Assembly: GCA_039707655.1 (NCBI GenBank)
Contig: CM077672.1
Coordinates: 355,676,031-355,740,030 of the forward strand
DNA: 64,000 bases
Source: Elymus sibiricus
Lineage: Eukaryota; Streptophyta; Magnoliopsida; Poales; Poaceae
Reading direction: 5' to 3'
Shown here piece by piece: positions 1 to 12,222 of this stretch. The notes under the pieces are model-generated. The model was given only the letters and a program-made list of their open reading frames with translations. It was not told the origin of the DNA and did not search any database. The stretch's first letter is position 1. Every line of letters starts with the position of its first letter. A program made the translations under genes and the position numbers.

Positions 1-3000
1 GATCTTGACCTTGATGCCTGACATGAGGTAAACATAATGTCAATTGATTGTTCCAACCATACATTTAAACTTCAAGTCATTCCAAAATTTATATTATGCC
101 ATCATGACATTTCTGAAAAATTATAATGCATAGCAGTAGATACCGAATATCAGAAAATAACAACTACATGTGCTATACTAGAAAAGTTTCTTCATGCTGG
201 AAATACAGGAACAACCAAAATAACAACCCACGAGGTCCAGCGTCAGGCTCCGCGGCATGAGCAAATGTGTCAATTTTGTCGGATAAGATGGCATGGACTA
301 ATTCTCAGGATTGGCATATTGTGCCCCTTTAGGCACTTGGCTCTTATAAAAACAGATTTTGTTCAAACAACGTAATAGTGTAATAAAAAAGAAAAAAATG
401 TATTTGAAAGCAGTTTCAGCACACCAAATGGATCCCACACGTTCCTGTGGGCCACTTTGCTTGTTGCTAAAAACAATACTTGGTAAGAACTTCCGAAAAA
501 TTAAAACTACATATGTTGCTAAACGACCTCAGAGTTACAGAAGCATCATCACATATCTTAAACAAATAACATACCTTTCTCCACTGATAATCAATGATTG
601 TGTCAGCCCTTTTCACAATCATACCGCAGACACGGCATACATGGCCCAGATCTTCATGAATCTGTATGTCATGATTGCAGACGTTGTCCACCTCTTTCTC
701 ACCCACTTCTTTCTCATTGGCTGCCTCTTCAAGTGTGTCGAGCTGGCCAATAAATATAACTAAATCGTTATGCCAAACAACATAAATCCATATAAACAAT
801 TTAGTGAAAATAAAGTATGCAAATTTCTCTTATTGAGCTAAGCTCATCTATATTCTCAAACTTTACAAGTTGAATCAATTTGCAGACAGAGCATGCAATT
901 ATAAGCACAACTATTAAATTACAAAATGATATGTTTCAAAATGCTGCAGCAACAAAAGTCATAAGTCTCTGATTATAATTTGTACCTTAGAGCTTTCAAG
1001 TGCCACTGAGTACTCATTCCAAAAATCTTCAAGACCATCACTTTCCTGTTCTTGTATATGCTCTTCCTCCATAGGCTCATCTTCCCCCATAGGCTCATCT
1101 TCCTCCATAGGCTCGTCTTCCCCCACGGGATTGTAAGGTTCTGAGGGCAAATCAAATACTGCTGGATTTGCTTCATTTTTTCTTTTCCTTTTTCTTGGCA
1201 CAATTTCAACATCCCCATCTACCTGGGAGCCTGGATCAACTTTTCGTTTTTTTCTCTCCTTAGGAAGTGGAGGGAGAACTTGTGTTTCTGCTATTTTCTC
1301 CTTATGGGTAGCAACCTACATTGAGCAGCAAGAGTTACAGCTGGAACATGAAAACTTTCAGCTTTGAATTGGAATAGATTGAGCAAATATCAGACAATTA
1401 TACTCCATTATTTTCAGTACAAGACAAAGGGTACTTGTAAACTAAGATGCATCAAATAATTATGGATGAACATTAAAAAAATTTGAAAACAAAGACAACA
1501 GTTTTGCAGTGCCCTTCAGAGATACTGATGAGGCAGTGCAATGTTGATACTACTAGTTTGTCAGCACAAGCATGTAGCACAAAAACAACAATATAACTCT
1601 CAGTAAAAATTCAGTAAAAAACTGCAAGTGAAAAGTCCGTACAGCCAGATCATGGATACGTTCCTCCTCAGGTCTTTTCTGCAATATAACTCTCTCAAAC
1701 AGAACTGCTGATGGTTGATAGCTGGTAACAGGATACTGATTCACTAAAGTTGCACTTGGACTATATGGAACAATTTGACTGTTTTGGTCTCTAACAGGCA
1801 TTGTCTCATTTACTTCATCAATTCCTTCGGTTACCACCCTCATGAGAGCACCAGCTTGTTCTGATGGTATCAGCTGTTTATTTTTCTCAGGTGTGAGCTG
1901 TTTGTTTTTCTCAGGCGTCAGTTGTTTGTGTGCTCCTGTGCTTTCATCTTCATCATCGGAATCAAGAACTATTATGCCACTCTTTTTCTGTTCTCTTTGC
2001 TCGATAGAATTGGCCACATTAGTTTCAGCACTCAGCCCATAACTCAGAGCGGGCTCGGGCAGAGTAGAAAGGAAAGTTAACAATTGGACCTTCTGAGCAT
2101 ACAAGCTGTCCAACTCCTTGGTAACACTGCCACATCCCCAACTATGAACCCTATTTGCAGTAAGTGAAAGATTATTGATGGGGTCCGAACGCTTCCTTTT
2201 TCTGCGGTAATACATGCCTACAGAAACAGATGACTGATTAGTTATCATATAAGAGAGAAGAAATAAATTTGCACCAGCAATGGAAGTAGCACTTCTGCTG
2301 ATGTTCCATATAAGCCGCATGCAAGGTGGACAAGAAAAATGTGGGATGCGTACAAGGCAATCATAAGTAGAAGCACAGACAGTTACATGTGGAAAACAAT
2401 AATGATCATAAAATGCAGCGGCCATTATGTAGTAGTCGACCCACCACTTGTTTAACACAAGCATAGTAATTGATGAACAAATAGGCACTTTATTCATCAA
2501 TTCTTACTCATAGGTTTACTAGGTATCCTTATTTTTGGCATCGAGCTCTGTATTTTACTTGGTACAATCCAATTCAACTAGTAATGAAACTTTATGCATA
2601 AAGCTAGTAGCTACACTAGAAATATCACCTATGGTAAATTCAGTCCAAACTCAAATACTGTTCTTTGCTTCTAATCATGCACAGAATACCCAGAAAAAGA
2701 GTGACTAAAGAAAAGAAGAACACAAAGGTGGAAATACTTCAACTGGGAAAACTATATTCACACTAGCATTTCAAAGAGCAAAGTTGCTTCAATACCTACA
2801 AATATACAAGCTTGCAAACAACGATGTACCGGCAGGAAACAGATCACCACAATAACACCCATGACCGCATCCAGCATACCAAAGAACAATACTCGTGAAA
2901 CAAAAAACAAAGAACAACATGTAGACTCGTGTACTATATGGGACATGAACCATACACCATACAAGTGACAAGATAATAAAGTAGAAGAACTATTTTCTAA

Positions 3001-4290
3001 ACTAGTGAAATTTGGCATGGCATACCAAATAGGGGATTGATATCAACAAGTTACATTGAAAGAGAAAAGCTGCAGAAACAAAACAAGCAATCCACTATAG
3101 ATATGAAGTAATTATGAAGGCGGTAGCCGACAAGCAAGCTGAGGCCCCAAATACCCTAAATTTCAATCTCAGCTGGATGGTTTTAGTGGCAACTGGCAAT
3201 CAACCTCTCCCCTCACCCGAGCTCTCAAGCTAAACAAAAGAAGTCCAAAAACAGCAGGTTCAGGCCACAAAACTTGTCTCAGATGCTATTTGCAGAGAAG
3301 AGCGCGAAGATTGCTAATTGTCGGCCTACATCATGCTAAAGCAACAGTTTTTGTAATATGAGTCAAAATGACTTCCAAATGGTAAATTGGGATGTTAACA
3401 TCATTTCAGTATTCCATATAAAATATAAGCATCTACCATTCCCTATGGTTTGGCACGATAAAAAAGCATCGATTTAGAGTGCATGCTACGTACAGGTCAC
3501 ATAAACAACTGAGCAGAATACCTAAATCACAACCAGCGATATCTCTGCTTCACCGATTCGATTTCACATACAAAACAATATTCCATCCTTGCACTTCCTA
3601 GAAATGTGTTTTAGCAAACAATATAGCGGTATTTCCTCCAGAAAAAAAAAAGCAGCGGCTAACCTAGCTTGATTCAAGGAGAAGGCTAGGATAAAGAGTT
3701 GCCACTGAGAGCGGGAAAAATCCCCTAAATGCTTTTTTTTTATCTCCAGGCTCCATGGGTCAAGGAAGTAGTCTGCTCCCACAATTTCTAAACTTGAGCA
3801 ATCAGCATTTCAGCGTTTTGGTCCAAACTAGTCGATCCAGATAACCATACTCAGCACTAGATAATACCACACAAATCCCCTTCAGAAAAAAAATCTGACC
3901 ATTTCCCTTTGCTGTCCGAATTTGGAGCAAAGGTGACCCTTCTCCCCTGATCCAAAATGGATGTGATCTTCTCGCCCCTGACAAAAACCCTAAATCCCAG
4001 ACCGCCATGAACCCCAATCCACCCAGCCCACCCTCCTATTCCCCACAACGCAAGCGCAATGCAGTATCCGTGAATCAATCCCATGTATGATCAATGCTAA
4101 GCCCCCGCCTTTCCATTACACCCGCCGCCCGCAACCCAAACCCCATACCGCCCGCGCAGGGGTGGCAGGGAGAGCCACCACGGCGGGATCACGTCAAGTC
4201 GAGGGAGAGGAGGAGGAGCGGGAGCGGGAGGGGAGGAGGACGCTCACCGGAGGGGTCTGCTGGGGGGTCTTCGCCGGGGGCGACGTCCAT
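1..4290 (-). CDS. SNF2 chromatin remodeller, DRD1/CLASSY family (N-terminal part)
   Basis: Five exons can be read on the minus strand: 4290-4248, 2217-1643, 1315-986, 742-575 and 17-1 (runs out of the window). Every junction is GT/AG and phases agree: exon 1 leaves one base that exon 2 completes as Gly, the rest join in phase 0. The start is the ATG at 4290-4288 (MDVAPGEDPPADPSG). Exon 2 has a basic nuclear signal (RRKRKR), an 8-residue tandem repeat (KQLTPEKN) and ends EEERIHDLA. Exon 3 has two more basic clusters (KERKKRK, RKRKRK) and an acidic repeat (EDEPM). Exon 4 has a CxxC-type segment (HVCRVCGMIV) followed by IIDYQW. That order, a disordered charged N-terminus then the Cys segment just ahead of the helicase, fits plant DRD1/CLASSY proteins, which recruit Pol IV/Pol V for RNA-directed DNA methylation. 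The ATPase is not in view, so the subfamily (DRD1/CHR35 versus CLASSY) is inferred from memory of the family. Confidence 0.72.
2218..4247 (-). other. intron 1 of the remodeller gene
   Basis: This 2,030-base interval lies between donor GTGAGC (4247 downward) and acceptor TTTCTGTAG (ending 2218). It is AT-rich and I recognise no gene, MITE or RNA in it. The open frames around 2758-3018 and 3564-4084 show no family resemblance and are treated as chance. Confidence 0.6.
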
Positions 4291-4343
4291 GGCTGGCCGC
4301 TGGCGGCGACGAGGCGAGGGGAGAGGGCTGGCGGCGGCGAGGC

Positions 4344-4367
4344 GGGGGGGGGGGGGGGGGGGGGGGG
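4344..4367. repeat. 24-base G homopolymer in the 5' leader
   Basis: An uninterrupted run of 24 G on the plus strand, C on the sense strand of the remodeller gene. It ends 54 bases upstream of the proposed start codon, inside GGCGGCGA-type GC repeats. It could form a G-quadruplex or i-motif and will be length-unstable; an assembly length error is possible. Confidence 0.9.
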
Positions 4368-4470
4368 CTGACGGCGGCGACGAGGCGAGGGGGGAGGAAT
4401 GGAGGCGCGGTGACGGTGAGCGGCGGCGTGGTTTATGGGGTTATTCAATAAAATGTCCGCCTTTTACTCA

Positions 4471-4784
4471 GGGCCTCTTTGATTCGTAGGATTTTTAAAA
4501 TTTTTAAAATGCAGGAATAGGAAAAGTATAGGGTTGGAGTGGCATGTCCATTTGAACCCTATAGGATTAGCAAGGAGTGTTTGATGGCACAGGAAAAACA
4601 AAGGAATTGTAAAAAGAGGTTGGAGTGGATGTTATATTTCCTATGAAATGTAGTACAAAAGACTCCATAGGAAAAAAATCCTATGGAATCCAATCCTATG
4701 AATCAAAGGACCAATGTAGGAAAAATTCCTAAGGATCTCAATTCTCCAAAAACCCTATAGAATTCCTTTGAATCAAAGAAGCCC
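4471..4784. mobile_element. MITE with terminal inverted repeats, TSD TCA
   Basis: Starts GGGCCTCTTTGATTC and ends GAATCAAAGAAGCCC, which are near-perfect inverted repeats. TCA flanks both sides (4468-4470 and 4785-4787), a 3-bp duplication as made by PIF/Harbinger-type transposases. It has no coding capacity at 314 bp and an interior rich in AGGATT/AATCCT. It lies about 180 bases upstream of the remodeller start codon, in its promoter or leader. Confidence 0.75.
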
Positions 4785-5114
4785 TCACTCTTGTCCATTC
4801 GATAAAAGACTCTATTTAGGGTTTTGTCCAATGACTACTTTGCCCCTCTCCCTCTCCAAAACAAACCATAAAATTCCTAATCATAGACCAAAATCTCATG
4901 ATTGAGGCTAGAATTGCAAGTAAGTGAAGTCATAACAACCTAGTGAGCAGCTGAGTAGCATATGAACTAGTTAGGTTAGCCACGAGAGATTTTCACGCCT
5001 TTTTTTACGTTGATGATCCGTCTGTTATTATTGGCTAAGTAAAGCGATCTAGTCTCTCATGTTTTTTTCTCACTGTCTGATAGTGGTCGGAATAAGAAAA
5101 CAATTACAAATATC
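4785..5114. other. intergenic, nothing recognised
   Basis: AT-rich sequence between the MITE and repeat copy A. It is probably distal promoter of the minus-strand gene. I see no gene or element. Confidence 0.5.
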
Positions 5115-7112
5115 ATTAAGGCACGAGGGTTTCTTATTCCACGAGAATGAAAATGTGCTTTCATTCTTTCATATACTAGGGGTTAAACAAAACTAAAGAA
5201 TTTGGGTTCATAGTAAAGAGTTCAGTGCAGTAGATTGAGTACCACTTAGCAGCGACGCCCTACCCATCAGTATTCCGTGTAAGTGCTTCATTATAGATAC
5301 CAATGATGGTAGTCTGGTTGTGATTGCAGGGCTCTAACCACGTGGCGTCATCAACACTTGTGTTTCTACGGTTATCCTAGTGCCTCCTTTCATCGGCAAG
5401 TTAGGCCTACCAATAGTTAGTGACGTATCTCACTTTTGAAAGTCCCTTTTCTTTGCGTGTGTGTACATGTTATGATGATAGGGTACAACTCGAGATGGGG
5501 CACTCCTCGTTCGGATGGGCCAGTCAACCTTTGGACTTGGTTTGGTACGGATGGTGAACGAACGGACCAAAGCTCTAACTACGACATTGGGAACCGTGTG
5601 TTGATCTTCACATCTCAATATACTAAAGTAAAGAATGAATGCAACAATTTCAAATAATGTGTAGGTTTTTTAAAATCTGGTTTGGTTGAATATGTTTACT
5701 TTTATTGGGGTTTAGATTCGTATGGGTGATTTAGGGTTGGCAGTTTGGCACACATGGTATTGATGGCCGTGTACGATGGGCAAAGTAGGCACTCAAAGAA
5801 TCATAGGGGGCGATGAACTAGGTATTAAAGGTTGCGGGTTTACAATGTCGTCCGTTAGGCATGCTCGAAACGGGACACATGGTGGTGGCCGATGTGAGAG
5901 GTTGTAACATAAAAGAAGATAGATCAACGGTGAAAGAAAAGACGAATTGGTGCAATGGTGGCATGGCAAATGACTATTCTTTTGGTTATAAAACTTTAGA
6001 AACAAAACTGAAAAAAGGTTCTTGGAAGCATGAATCACAAAGAACAATTACCTCTGTTCTCGATTGGTATTAGTACCGACCTTTACCCATAGCCTCTATG
6101 ATTTGCTTCCCTTGCCCTTGATTTTTACCTTGTGCAAGGGTGCCCAAATGATGATCTAGTGCAAGCTAATAACAAGTACTTCATATCATGATTCACATCA
6201 CCTCCCAAACCCGTCCTACTACTATATAGATCGATAAATCTAGCAAAGAGAGACGAGATTCATTAAATGGCGTGCAATGATAATGGTCGGCGAAGCCAAC
6301 TGGCTAACCTGGTGCAGCTTGGTAGAAGAAGGAACAATTAAATCATATACCAAGGTGATTGGCATAGGTGGTGTACGTGGATATGTTGTCGGCCTTCTGT
6401 ACGTGACGTGCATGTTTTTAAAACAACTAAATAGATTGTTTAATTGATCAATGAAGTTGTGAACAATTAATCAATAATGACCATAGTAAAACATATTAGG
6501 GGGGAGGTTGGTGGTTAATCTATGCTTTTCCTTCATGGCGGTCCCTCTCACATGTATGTAGTGATGACAAGTGGGTCACACTCAACCTTGCTCCCTTTTC
6601 TCGACTTAGTTTTGCGGCTCCATCAAGTCGTGTGTGCTCTCTTCAATGGTACCCAAACAGTTGCGATTGAGTTGGATGTAGTTATGCCCCTTAACTTTCA
6701 GAATGATAATGCAATATTACAATTGTAACAAATATTCTCTAAAAATAATGATATTAGTATAACACTATACAATGTGGCACATAAAAAAGCAAGAAAAACC
6801 AATGGTATTTGACGCACACAAAAAGAATAAGTGGCGGCAAATATATCTGAATAAAAAATTATAGAACTTTCTCTTTTGGGTCTCTCCCAAATGGACAAAT
6901 CACAGTGAAACTTTATAGGTCCATGTAACTCTAGTACTACAATGCCTAAAATCGTTCTTGAAAATTTTGGTGTATTAGAAATATCTAAAATGTAGGTCAA
7001 GGCACACTCCTAGCTCAGAAAATCCACTCTCATTATATCAAACTCCCAGATTCTCTTTAAAGGTAAAAGGTTCAAAATGTGCCTAAGAATGATGGGTATA
7101 AGAACATAAATG
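5115..7112. repeat. ~2-kb low-copy repeat, copy A (uninterrupted)
   Basis: From ATTAAGGCACG to GCTTATATT this sequence matches a second copy that is split into 7353-7663, 15930-16835 and 26221-26947. The copies differ by scattered substitutions and small indels. Neither copy has a convincing reading frame: the open frames at 5436-5657, 5861-6073 and 6522-6728 are not kept intact in copy B. No terminal repeats were found. It may be an unclassified element or an old segmental duplication. Its value is as an uninterrupted reference for the empty insertion sites in copy B. Confidence 0.8.
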
Positions 7113-7352
7113 CTTATATTCCTAGGGAACCAATCGAGCCACAACTCCAGCATGGGATGAGGGCGCGCCGCCGTCGCTCCCTCCCGAAGCCGGCAAAACC
7201 CTTAGTTGTGCGCACGGAAGAATGACGTCGGGAAGTCTCCATGCTCAGTCCAAGAGGACCAGCACGCTGGAGAGAAGCGAGATCGGATCTAGTCATACTA
7301 GTTTCACAACTACTGTGGAAGTACATAACAAAACAATTATATAGTGCTCTTT
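7113..7352. other. spacer between repeat copies A and B
   Basis: A 240-base GC-richer stretch with an 80-codon minus-strand frame (7114-7356, Arg/Ser-rich) that I do not recognise. It is not repeated after copy B, so the duplication is not a simple tandem. Confidence 0.5.
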
Positions 7353-7663
7353 CCATTAAGGCACGCGGGTTTCTTATTCCATGAGAATGAAAATATGTTT
7401 CCTTTAATGTATTATGGGTTCTACAATACTAAAGAATTTGGATCCATAATCATGAGTTCCGGTGTAGTAGATCGATCGAGTAACATTTAGGAGAGAGGCT
7501 CTACCCATTAATATTCTGCATAAGTGCTTCATTATAGATACCAATGATGGTAGTCTGGTTGTGGTTGCAGTGCTCTATCCACGGCATCATCAACACTTGC
7601 GTTTCTACGGTTGTCCTAGTGCCTCCTTACATCAGCAAGTTAGGCCTACCAATAGTCAGTGAC
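7353..7663. repeat. repeat copy B, segment 1
   Basis: Matches copy A 5115-5425 (for example the block beginning GTGCTTCATTATAGATACCA). It stops at GTGAC where the copia element begins, while copy A continues GTGACGTATCTC. The overlap with the element start is the shared TGAC. Confidence 0.8.
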
Positions 7664-9051
7664 CGAGGGTGTAAACGGTGGAGGGGGGGCGCCGCACACG
7701 GCTAACAATGAATCGTGTTCTTTGGGGTGCCCCCTTGCCCCCGTATATAAAGGATGAGAGGGAGGAGGCCGGCCCCCTAGGGGTGCGCCAAGTGTGGGGA
7801 GTCCTACTAGGACTCCTTAGTCCTAGTAGGATTCCACCTCCCATACGGAGTAGGAAAGGGGGAAGGGAGAGGGAAAGGAAAAAGGGGGCTGCGCTCCCTC
7901 CCCTAGTCCAATTCGGTTTGGGCAAGGGGGGTGCGCGCCTCCTCACGTGGCCTGCCTCTCCTTTTCCCGTATGGCCCAATAAGGCCCATTACTTCTCCCG
8001 GTGAATTCCCGTAACTCCCCGGTACTCCGAAAAATACCCGAATCACTCGGAACCTTTCCGACGTCCGAATATAGCCTTCCAATATATGAATCTTTACCTC
8101 TCGACGATTTCGAGACTCCTCATCATGTCCGTGATCTCATCCGGGACTCCGAACAAACTTCGGTCACCAATCACATAACTCATATAATACTAAATCGTCA
8201 TCGAACCTTAAGCGTGCGGACCCTACGGGTTCGGGAATGATGTAGACATGACCGAGACGGCTCTCCGGTCAATAACCAACAGCGGAACCTGGATGCTCAT
8301 ATTGGTTCCTACATATTCCACGAAGATCTTTATCGGTCGAACCTCATATGACAACATACGTTGTTCCCTTTGTCCGGCGGTATGTTACTTGCCCGAGATT
8401 CGATCGTCGGTATCCAATACCTAGTTCAATCTCGTTACCGGCAAGTCTCTTTACTCGTTCCGTAATACATCATCTTGCAACTAACTCTTTAGTCACGGTG
8501 CTTGCAAGGCTTCTGTGATGCTGTATTACCGAGAGGGCCCAGAGATACCTCTCCGATAGTCGGAGTGACAAATCCCAATCTCGATCCATGCCAACTCAAC
8601 AAACACTTTCGGAGATACCTGTAGTGCACCTTTATAATCACCCAGTTACGTTGTGACGTTTGATACACCCAAAGTATTCCTACGGTATTCGGGAGTTGCA
8701 TGATCTCATGGTCAGAGGAACGTGTATTTGACATAGTGAAAGCAATAGCAATAAACTGAACGATCATTTGCTATGCTAACGGTTGGGTCAAGTCCATCAC
8801 ATCATTCTCCTAATGATGTGATCCCGTTATCAAATGACAACTCATGTCCATGGTCAGGAAATCTTGACCATCTTTTGATCAACGAGCTAGTCTAGTAGAG
8901 GCTTACTAGGGACTCAGTATTTGTCTATTATCCACACATGTATTAAGTTTCCGGTCAATACAATTCTAGCATGAATAATAAACCATTATCATGAACGGAG
9001 AAATATGATAATAAACACTTTATTAATTGCCTCTAGGGCATATTTCCAACA
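7660..9051 (-). repeat. copia 3' LTR, lacking its terminal 351 bases
   Basis: Aligns without gaps to 14538-15929 (both 1,392 bases). By eye I find three mismatches, all within about 20 bases near 8105-8125. Open frames inside it (7656-7979, 7678-8004, 8489-8767) recur identically in the other LTR and are not genes. Confidence 0.92.
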
Positions 9052-9950
9052 GTCTCCCACTTGCACTAAAGTCAATAATCTAGTTTACATCTCCATGTAA
9101 TTAACATCCAATCAGTTCTAGGGCTGATCATGTTTTGCTTGTGAGAGAGGTTTTAGTCAACGGGTCTGCAATATTCAGATCCGTGTGTTCTTGGCAAATC
9201 TCTTTGTTATATGTAGATGCTGCTACCACACTCTGTTTGGAGCTACTCCAAAAAATTTCCCCACTATACTTATCCGGTCTGAGACTCATAGTCTTTCGGA
9301 TCAGTGTTTAAAGTTTGCATCGACGTAACCCCTTACGACGAACTCTTTATCATCTCTATTCCCGAGAAATTCTTCCTTAGTCATCTTAAGGATAATTTGA
9401 CCGCTGTCCAGTGATCTACTCCTGGATCACTTTGGTACCTCTTTTGCCAGACACATGGCAAGGCACACAGCTTGGCATACTTTATAGAACCTATGGCCGA
9501 GGCATAGGGGATAACCTTCATCCATTCTATTTATTTTGCCGTGGTCGAGATTTGAGTCTTACTCAACTTCACACCTTTCACCACAGTCAAGAACTCCTTC
9601 TTTGACTGATCCATTTTGAACTTCTTCAAAATCTTGTCAAGGTATATGTTTTGTGAAAGTCATATGAGGCGTCTCAATCTATCTCTATAGATTTTGATGC
9701 CTAACATGTAAACAACCTTTACCTAGATCTTCAAGTCTTACTCCACTTCACACCAGCCAAGAACTTATTTCTTTTGACTTGATCCATTTTGAACTTCTTC
9801 AAAATCTCATCAAGGTGTGTGAAAATCTTTTATTAGGTGTCTTTATCTATCTCTATAGATCTCGATGCCCAAACTGTGGATAACTCAAAAACAGGTTTTT
9901 ATTGAAAAACTCCTTTCAATTAATTCTTTATGCTTTCCAGAAATTCTACA
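9052..9950 (-). pseudogene. copia RT/RNase H 3' portion, decayed
   Basis: Minus-strand fragments still match copia RT: a segment reading like KILKKFKMDQSKKEF is visible around 9600-9650 and again, rearranged, near 9780-9810. Stops and frame changes interrupt everything, and no continuous RNase H domain can be read. The end carries the polypurine tract AGTGCAAGTGGGAGAC next to the LTR. Confidence 0.7.
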
Positions 9951-10712
9951 TCATTTCCAATCACATATACTTATTAGAAATGTTATAGAGCTCCCACTCA
10001 CTTTGTTGTAAATACAAGTTTCTCCATAAACTTGCATAAACCCAAACGCTTTGATCACTTCATCAAAGCGAGTATTCCAGCTCCGAGATGCTTGCACCAG
10101 TCCATAGATGGATCGCCGGAGCTTGCATACTTTGTTAGCACATTTAGGATCGACAAAACCTTCCGGTTGCATCATATACAATTCTTCCTTAAGGAAACCA
10201 TTAAGGAATGTCGTTTTGACGTCCATTTGCCAGATTTCATAATCATAAAATGCGGCAATTGCTAACATAACTTTGACAGACTTTAGCATCGCTACGGGTG
10301 AGAAAGTCTCATCGTAGTCAACTCCTTGAACTTGGTGATAACCTTTAGCAACAAGTCGAGCTTTATAGACGATGACATTACCATCAGCGTCCGTCTTCTT
10401 CTTAAAGATCCATTTATTTTCAATAGCTCGCCGTTCATCGGGCAAGTCTACCAAAGTCCATACTTTGTTCTCATACATGGATCCTATCTCGGATTTCATG
10501 GCTTCAAGCCATTTCTCGGAATCCGGGCTTGCCATCGCTTCTTCATAGTTCGAAGGTTCATCGTTGTCTAGCAACATGACCTCCAAGACTGGATTTCCGT
10601 ACCACTCCGGTGCGGAACGTGTCCTGGTTGACCTTCGAAGTTCAGTAACAACTTGATCCGAAGTTTCATGATCATCATCATTAACTTCTTCTTTGGTCTG
10701 TGTCGGTGTCAC
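9951..10712 (-). pseudogene. copia reverse transcriptase, N-terminal half
   Basis: A 253-codon frame with copia RT hallmarks: RRSTRTRSAPEWYG linker, WLEAMKSEIGSMYENKVW, KARLVAKGYHQVQGVDYDETF, WQMDVKTTFLNG and the YMMQPEGFVDPK block. The frame ends just where the catalytic YVDD box should follow; the sequence goes almost directly to an IGND-like segment, so the active-site aspartates have been lost by a small deletion. It cannot encode an active polymerase. Confidence 0.9.
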
Positions 10713-10937
10713 AAAAATTTCTTTCTGTGGCGTACTACTATCCAGAGGAGGTACAATTACCTCATCAAGTTTCTACTTTCCTCCCACTCACTTCTTTCGA
10801 GAGAAAACTCCTTCTCTAGAAAGGATCCATTCTTAGCAATGAAAGCTTTGCCTTCGGATTTGTGGTAGAAGGTGTACCCAACAGTCTCTTTTGGGTATCC
10901 TACGAAGACGCACTTATCCGCTTTGGGTTCGAGCTTA

Positions 10938-11711
10938 TCAGGCTGAAGCCTTTTTGACATAAGCATCGCAGCCCCAAACTTTCAGAAACGACAGCTTAGG
11001 TTTCTTGCCAAACCACAGTTCATACAGTGTCGTCTCAACGTATTTAGACGGTGCCCTGTTTAAAGTGAATGCAGCTGTCTCTAATGCATAACCCCAAAGT
11101 GGCAAATCGGTAAGAGACATCGTAGAACGCACCATATCCAATAGAGTACGATTACGACGTTCGGACACACCATTACGCTGTGGTGTTCCTGGTGGCGTGA
11201 ATTGTGAAATAGTTTCACATTGTCTTAAGTATATGCCAAACTTGTAACTCAAATATTCTCTTCTTCGATCAAATCGTAAGAACTTTATTTTCTTGTTACA
11301 ATGATTCTCTACTTCACTCTGAAATTCTTTGAACTTTTCAAATGTTTCAGACTTACGCTTCATCAAGTAGACATAGCCATATCTACTCAAATCATCTGTG
11401 AACGTGAGAACATAATGATATCCACCGCGCGCCTCAACACTCATCGGACCGCATACATCAGTATGTATTATTTCCAATAAGTCTGTTGCTCGCTCCATTG
11501 TTCCGGAGAACGGAGTCTTAGTCATCTTGCCCATGAGGCATGGTTCGCATGTCTCAAATGATTCATAATCAATTGATTCCAAAAGTCCATCTGCATGGAG
11601 TTTCTTCATGCGTTTAACACTGATATGACCTAAGCGGCTGTGCCACAAATATGTGGTACTATCATTATCTTTTGGCATTCGTGTTATGAACATATGTATT
11701 ACTACGATCAA
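10938..11711 (-). pseudogene. copia integrase
   Basis: A 257-codon frame starting in the GAG-pre-integrase segment (WHSRLGHISVKRM, CEPCLMGKM). The catalytic triad can be placed at HTDVCGP, FLRFDRRREY and GVSERRNRT, followed by the usual LWGYALETAAFTLNR. In the second motif the common SDRGGEY is FDRRREY, so the enzyme is probably damaged. A frame change separates it from the RT frame near 10720-10940. Confidence 0.9.
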
Positions 11712-11726
11712 GATTCAATAAACCTT

Positions 11727-12222
11727 TCATTTTAAGTGCATGATCATCAATGATATTATCCAAATAAATAGAATAACAATTATTCTCTGAAATTGAATAA
11801 TCGTCTTGCAATAAACACTATCAGATATAATGTTCATGCTTAACGCAAGCACCAAATAACAATTATTTAGGTTCATCACTAATCCTGAAGGTAGAAAGAG
11901 CGTGGCGATGGTGATCATATCAACCTTGGAGACACTTCCAATGCACATCGTCACCTCGTTCTTAGCTAGCCCTCGTTTATTCCGAAGCTCCATGTTTCAA
12001 GTTGTAAGCAACTGAACAAGTATCAAATACCCAGGTGCTCCTACGAGTACTAGTAAGGTACATATCAATAACATGTATATCAAATATCTTTGTTGACATT
12101 GCCAGTCTTATTATCTGCCAGTTACTTTGGGGAAGTTCCGCTCCCTGTGACATTTCCCTTTGCAATAGGAGCACTAAGTCTCGGGTTTGGTTCAGCCTTG
12201 GGTTTCTTCGCGTGAGCGGCAA
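11727..12222 (-). pseudogene. copia gag end and protease, decayed
   Basis: Two frames (12222-11977 and 11993-11727) carry STWVFDTCSV, the degenerate protease active-site region (FDTG/FDSG expected; the Gly is Cys here), then LPSGLVMNLNNCY and ALSMNIISDS, standard for copia protease. A frameshift separates them. Confidence 0.8.

Noticed and set aside
4087..4489. Gly/Arg-rich plus-strand frames of 94 and 131 codons
   Set aside because: Created by GC repeats and the G run in the leader of the minus-strand gene; the spliced minus-strand model explains the region.
7656..8004. Open frames on both strands, repeated at 14315-14882
   Set aside because: They lie in the copia LTRs and recur identically in both LTR copies; no protein family.
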